DNA from: Muribaculaceae bacterium
Lineage (GTDB): Bacteria; Bacteroidota; Bacteroidia; Bacteroidales; Muribaculaceae
Assembly: GCA_017619935.1 (NCBI GenBank)
Contig: JAFZRJ010000004.1
Location: 1-64,000, forward strand
Direction: 5' to 3'
DNA length: 64,000 nucleotides
Shown here: positions 62,405 through 64,000 of the stretch, piece after piece
Layout: every line of letters begins with the position of its first letter
How positions within the stretch are numbered: position 1 is the stretch's first letter
Position numbers and translations under genes: made by a program
Notes under the pieces: model-generated
Database searches by the model: none
The model's input: only the letters and a program-made list of their open reading frames with translations
What the model was told of the DNA's origin: nothing

Positions 62405-63876
62405 CGGCGCAAGAATTGGATGGCAGCTTCAATGTGTGGATACATGACATCGTCGTCACTGATGAAAGGCACCACCTTGCGGAAGTCGGCGTGTATCTGT
62501 TCAATAATGGGCGACGACTTGAGCGGACGGCGGAATTCCAGTGCCTGCGCGGCATTGAGGAGTTCAATGGCCAAAACACGCTCGGTGTTGAGCACCACCT
62601 TGTAGAGTTTGATGGCGGCATTGGCGCCCATACTCACGATGTCTTCCTGGTCTTGGCAAGAAGGGATGCTGTCGGTGCTTGACGGCATGGCCAGCGATTT
62701 GTTCAGGCTCACCACACTGGCAGCCGCATATTGAGTAATCATGAAACCACTGTTCAGACCTGGGTTTGCTACGAGGAAGTCGGGCAGATTGCGCGTGCCG
62801 CTCACGAGGCGATAGATGCGTCGCTCGCTGATGTTGGACAGTTCACTCAACGCTTGTGCGAGGAAGTCCATGGGCAAAGCGATGGGCTCGCCGTGGAAGT
62901 TGCCGGCACTGATGATTAGGTCTTCGTCAGGACAAACCGTGGGGTTGTCGGTAGCGCTGTTGATTTCGGTATCAATTACGCTTTTTACATAACGGATGGT
63001 ATCTTTGACCGTGCCATGAATCTGAGGCATGCACCGGAAGGAGTAGGGGTCCTGCACGTGGGTCTTGGGCTGCTTGATGAGTTCACTGCCTTCAAGCAGC
63101 TGTTTTATGCGGGCAGCTGTTTCAATTTGCCCTTTGTGTGGTCGCACAAGATGTACGGCTTCGGTGAAAGGTTCGATGCGTCCGTCGTAGGCTTCCAGCG
63201 ACATGGCGCCAATCTTGTCGGCCCACTCGCTCAAGCGTTGTGCGTGCAGCAACGCCCACACCGCAAATGCGCCCATATTCTGGGTGCCGTTGAGCAAAGC
63301 CAGCCCTTCCTTGCTGGCTAGTTGGATGGGTTTCCACCCCTTGAGTTTCAGCATTTCGGCACCAGTGAACACTTTGCCGTCAATATCCACTTCGCCCAGT
63401 CCCACTAGAGGCAGGCACAAGTGAGCAAGAGGCACCAGGTCGCCCGAAGCGCCCAGTGAACCTTGCTTATAAACAATGGGGCAAATACCTTCGTTGAAGA
63501 AGTCGATGAGACGTTCCACGGTGTCAAGTTTGCAGCCCGAGTAGCCATAACTCAGTGACTGAATCTTGAGCAGAATCATGATGCGCACAATCTCGTTGGG
63601 AACGCGTTCGCCAACGCCGCAAGCGTGCGATTTCATCAGGTTGATTTGCAATTGAGACAATTGGTCCTGGCTCACACTTACTTTACACAACGACCCGAAA
63701 CCGGTGGTCACGCCATAAACAGGCACTGGACTGCTGGCGATTTTCTCGTCAAGGTACTGACGGCAACGGATGATGCGATTTTTGGCATCCTCGCTTAACG
63801 CGAGCTTCATACTCTGGTTGATGATGTCGCCCACACGTTCAATGGTTAGATGCTGGGCGTTGATTTCATGAATCAT
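62401..63876 (-). CDS. hutH: Histidine ammonia-lyase
   Basis: 491 aa. Contains the self-forming MIO group tripeptide Ala-Ser-Gly in GSLGASGDLVPLAHLCLPLV, the Tyr loop in VPVYGVTTGFGSLCKVSVSQ, and FRCMPQIHGTVKDTIRYVKS plus NFHGEPIALPMDFLAQALSE typical for HAL. It removes ammonia from histidine to give urocanate. It sits between a partial gene 41 bp upstream and hutI in a histidine-utilisation operon on the minus strand. Confidence 0.95.
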   Translation of the reverse strand: MIHEINAQHLTIERVGDIINQSMKLALSEDAKNRIIRCRQYLDEKIASSPVPVYGVTTGFGSLCKVSVSQDQLSQLQINLMKSHACGVGERVPNEIVRIMILLKIQSLSYGYSGCKLDTVERLIDFFNEGICPIVYKQGSLGASGDLVPLAHLCLPLVGLGEVDIDGKVFTGAEMLKLKGWKPIQLASKEGLALLNGTQNMGAFAVWALLHAQRLSEWADKIGAMSLEAYDGRIEPFTEAVHLVRPHKGQIETAARIKQLLEGSELIKQPKTHVQDPYSFRCMPQIHGTVKDTIRYVKSVIDTEINSATDNPTVCPDEDLIISAGNFHGEPIALPMDFLAQALSELSNISERRIYRLVSGTRNLPDFLVANPGLNSGFMITQYAAASVVSLNKSLAMPSSTDSIPSCQDQEDIVSMGANAAIKLYKVVLNTERVLAIELLNAAQALEFRRPLKSSPIIEQIHADFRKVVPFISDDDVMYPHIEAAIQFLRR

Positions 63877-63917
63877 AATGATTATAAAAGGCTAATTATT
63901 TAATATTCAAATCTATA

Positions 63918-64000
63918 TCAGAACGATACTTTGTCAAGCAGGGCATCGTCTACCAAGTTGGGCATGGTGACCTTGAGTTCGGGAGTGCGTTCCATTTCGC
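63918..64000 (-). CDS. C-terminal end of an unidentified gene in the hut operon
   Basis: The last 26 codons of a gene whose start is beyond the window: the peptide ends MPNLVDDALLDKVSF. It is 41 bp upstream of hutH in the same direction, so it probably belongs to the histidine operon (ftcD, fchA or hutU would fit the usual Bacteroidales content), but the tail was not recognised. Confidence 0.5.
   Translation of the reverse strand, partial: EMERTPELKVTMPNLVDDALLDKVSF

Overview
The window looks like a chromosomal segment of a gut-type Bacteroidales bacterium, most plausibly Muribaculaceae or Prevotella-like. The evidence is moderate GC, a SusC/SusD pair, Bacteroidetes-type promoters (TTG, about 19-21 bp, then TAnnTTTG) ahead of many genes, a LytS/LytTR two-component pair, DUF4923 and DUF3667 proteins, and secreted proteins with dockerin-like tails ending in DVNxxINIIL. 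No phage, IS element, CRISPR array, rRNA or tRNA was seen.

Layout. 1-5300: tail of a bacterioferritin-like gene with a small winged-helix gene, then a peptidoglycan-sugar module (NamZ-type exo-muramidase, SSS symporter, WYL regulator, DUF4923 lipoprotein) and a lone LuxR-type HTH protein. 5300-18400: the most unusual part, six minus-strand secreted modular proteins built from SUMF1/C-type-lectin, F5/8C (discoidin), BspA-type LRR and dockerin-like modules, with clear duplication, intragenic repeats and one decayed gene tail. 18500-24900: LytS/LytTR pair, a GYF-domain membrane protein, a seventh dockerin-tailed secreted protein and an NhaD antiporter. 25200-30000: SusC/SusD pair. 30100-33200: an envelope redox pair (Tat-signal aldo/keto reductase and a NapH-NapG-like polyferredoxin). 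33400-38150: SDR-ribF-upp, a lipoprotein and two GT2 glycosyltransferases. 38200-41600: panB and a large MscS channel.

41583-51486 is a tightly packed minus-strand run: pdxJ, exbB, exbD, tonB, NapH-like ferredoxin, ABC ATPase, FtsX-like permease, YfcE phosphoesterase, two lipoproteins, a fused AAA ATPase-DUF4435 protein (architecture of merged PARIS defence proteins) and a DUF3667 protein. Divergent from it are nadK, an SGNH hydrolase and an S41 protease; then metG, an AlkD-like protein, polA and a convergent histidine-degradation operon (hutH-hutI).

Main oddities: (i) the dockerin-tailed cluster and a dockerin-tail remnant upstream of one copy; (ii) C-terminal hypervariability between two otherwise very similar SUMF1/C-lectin-fold paralogues; (iii) an in-frame TAA in metG, an essential gene, followed directly by GTG; (iv) a 74-bp tandem repeat carrying promoter-like boxes upstream of metG; (v) a candidate small RNA with its own promoter and terminator; (vi) loss of all proofreading carboxylates in PolA; (vii) an SDR whose catalytic Tyr is Phe. 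Family names rest on motif recognition by eye; no database search was run.
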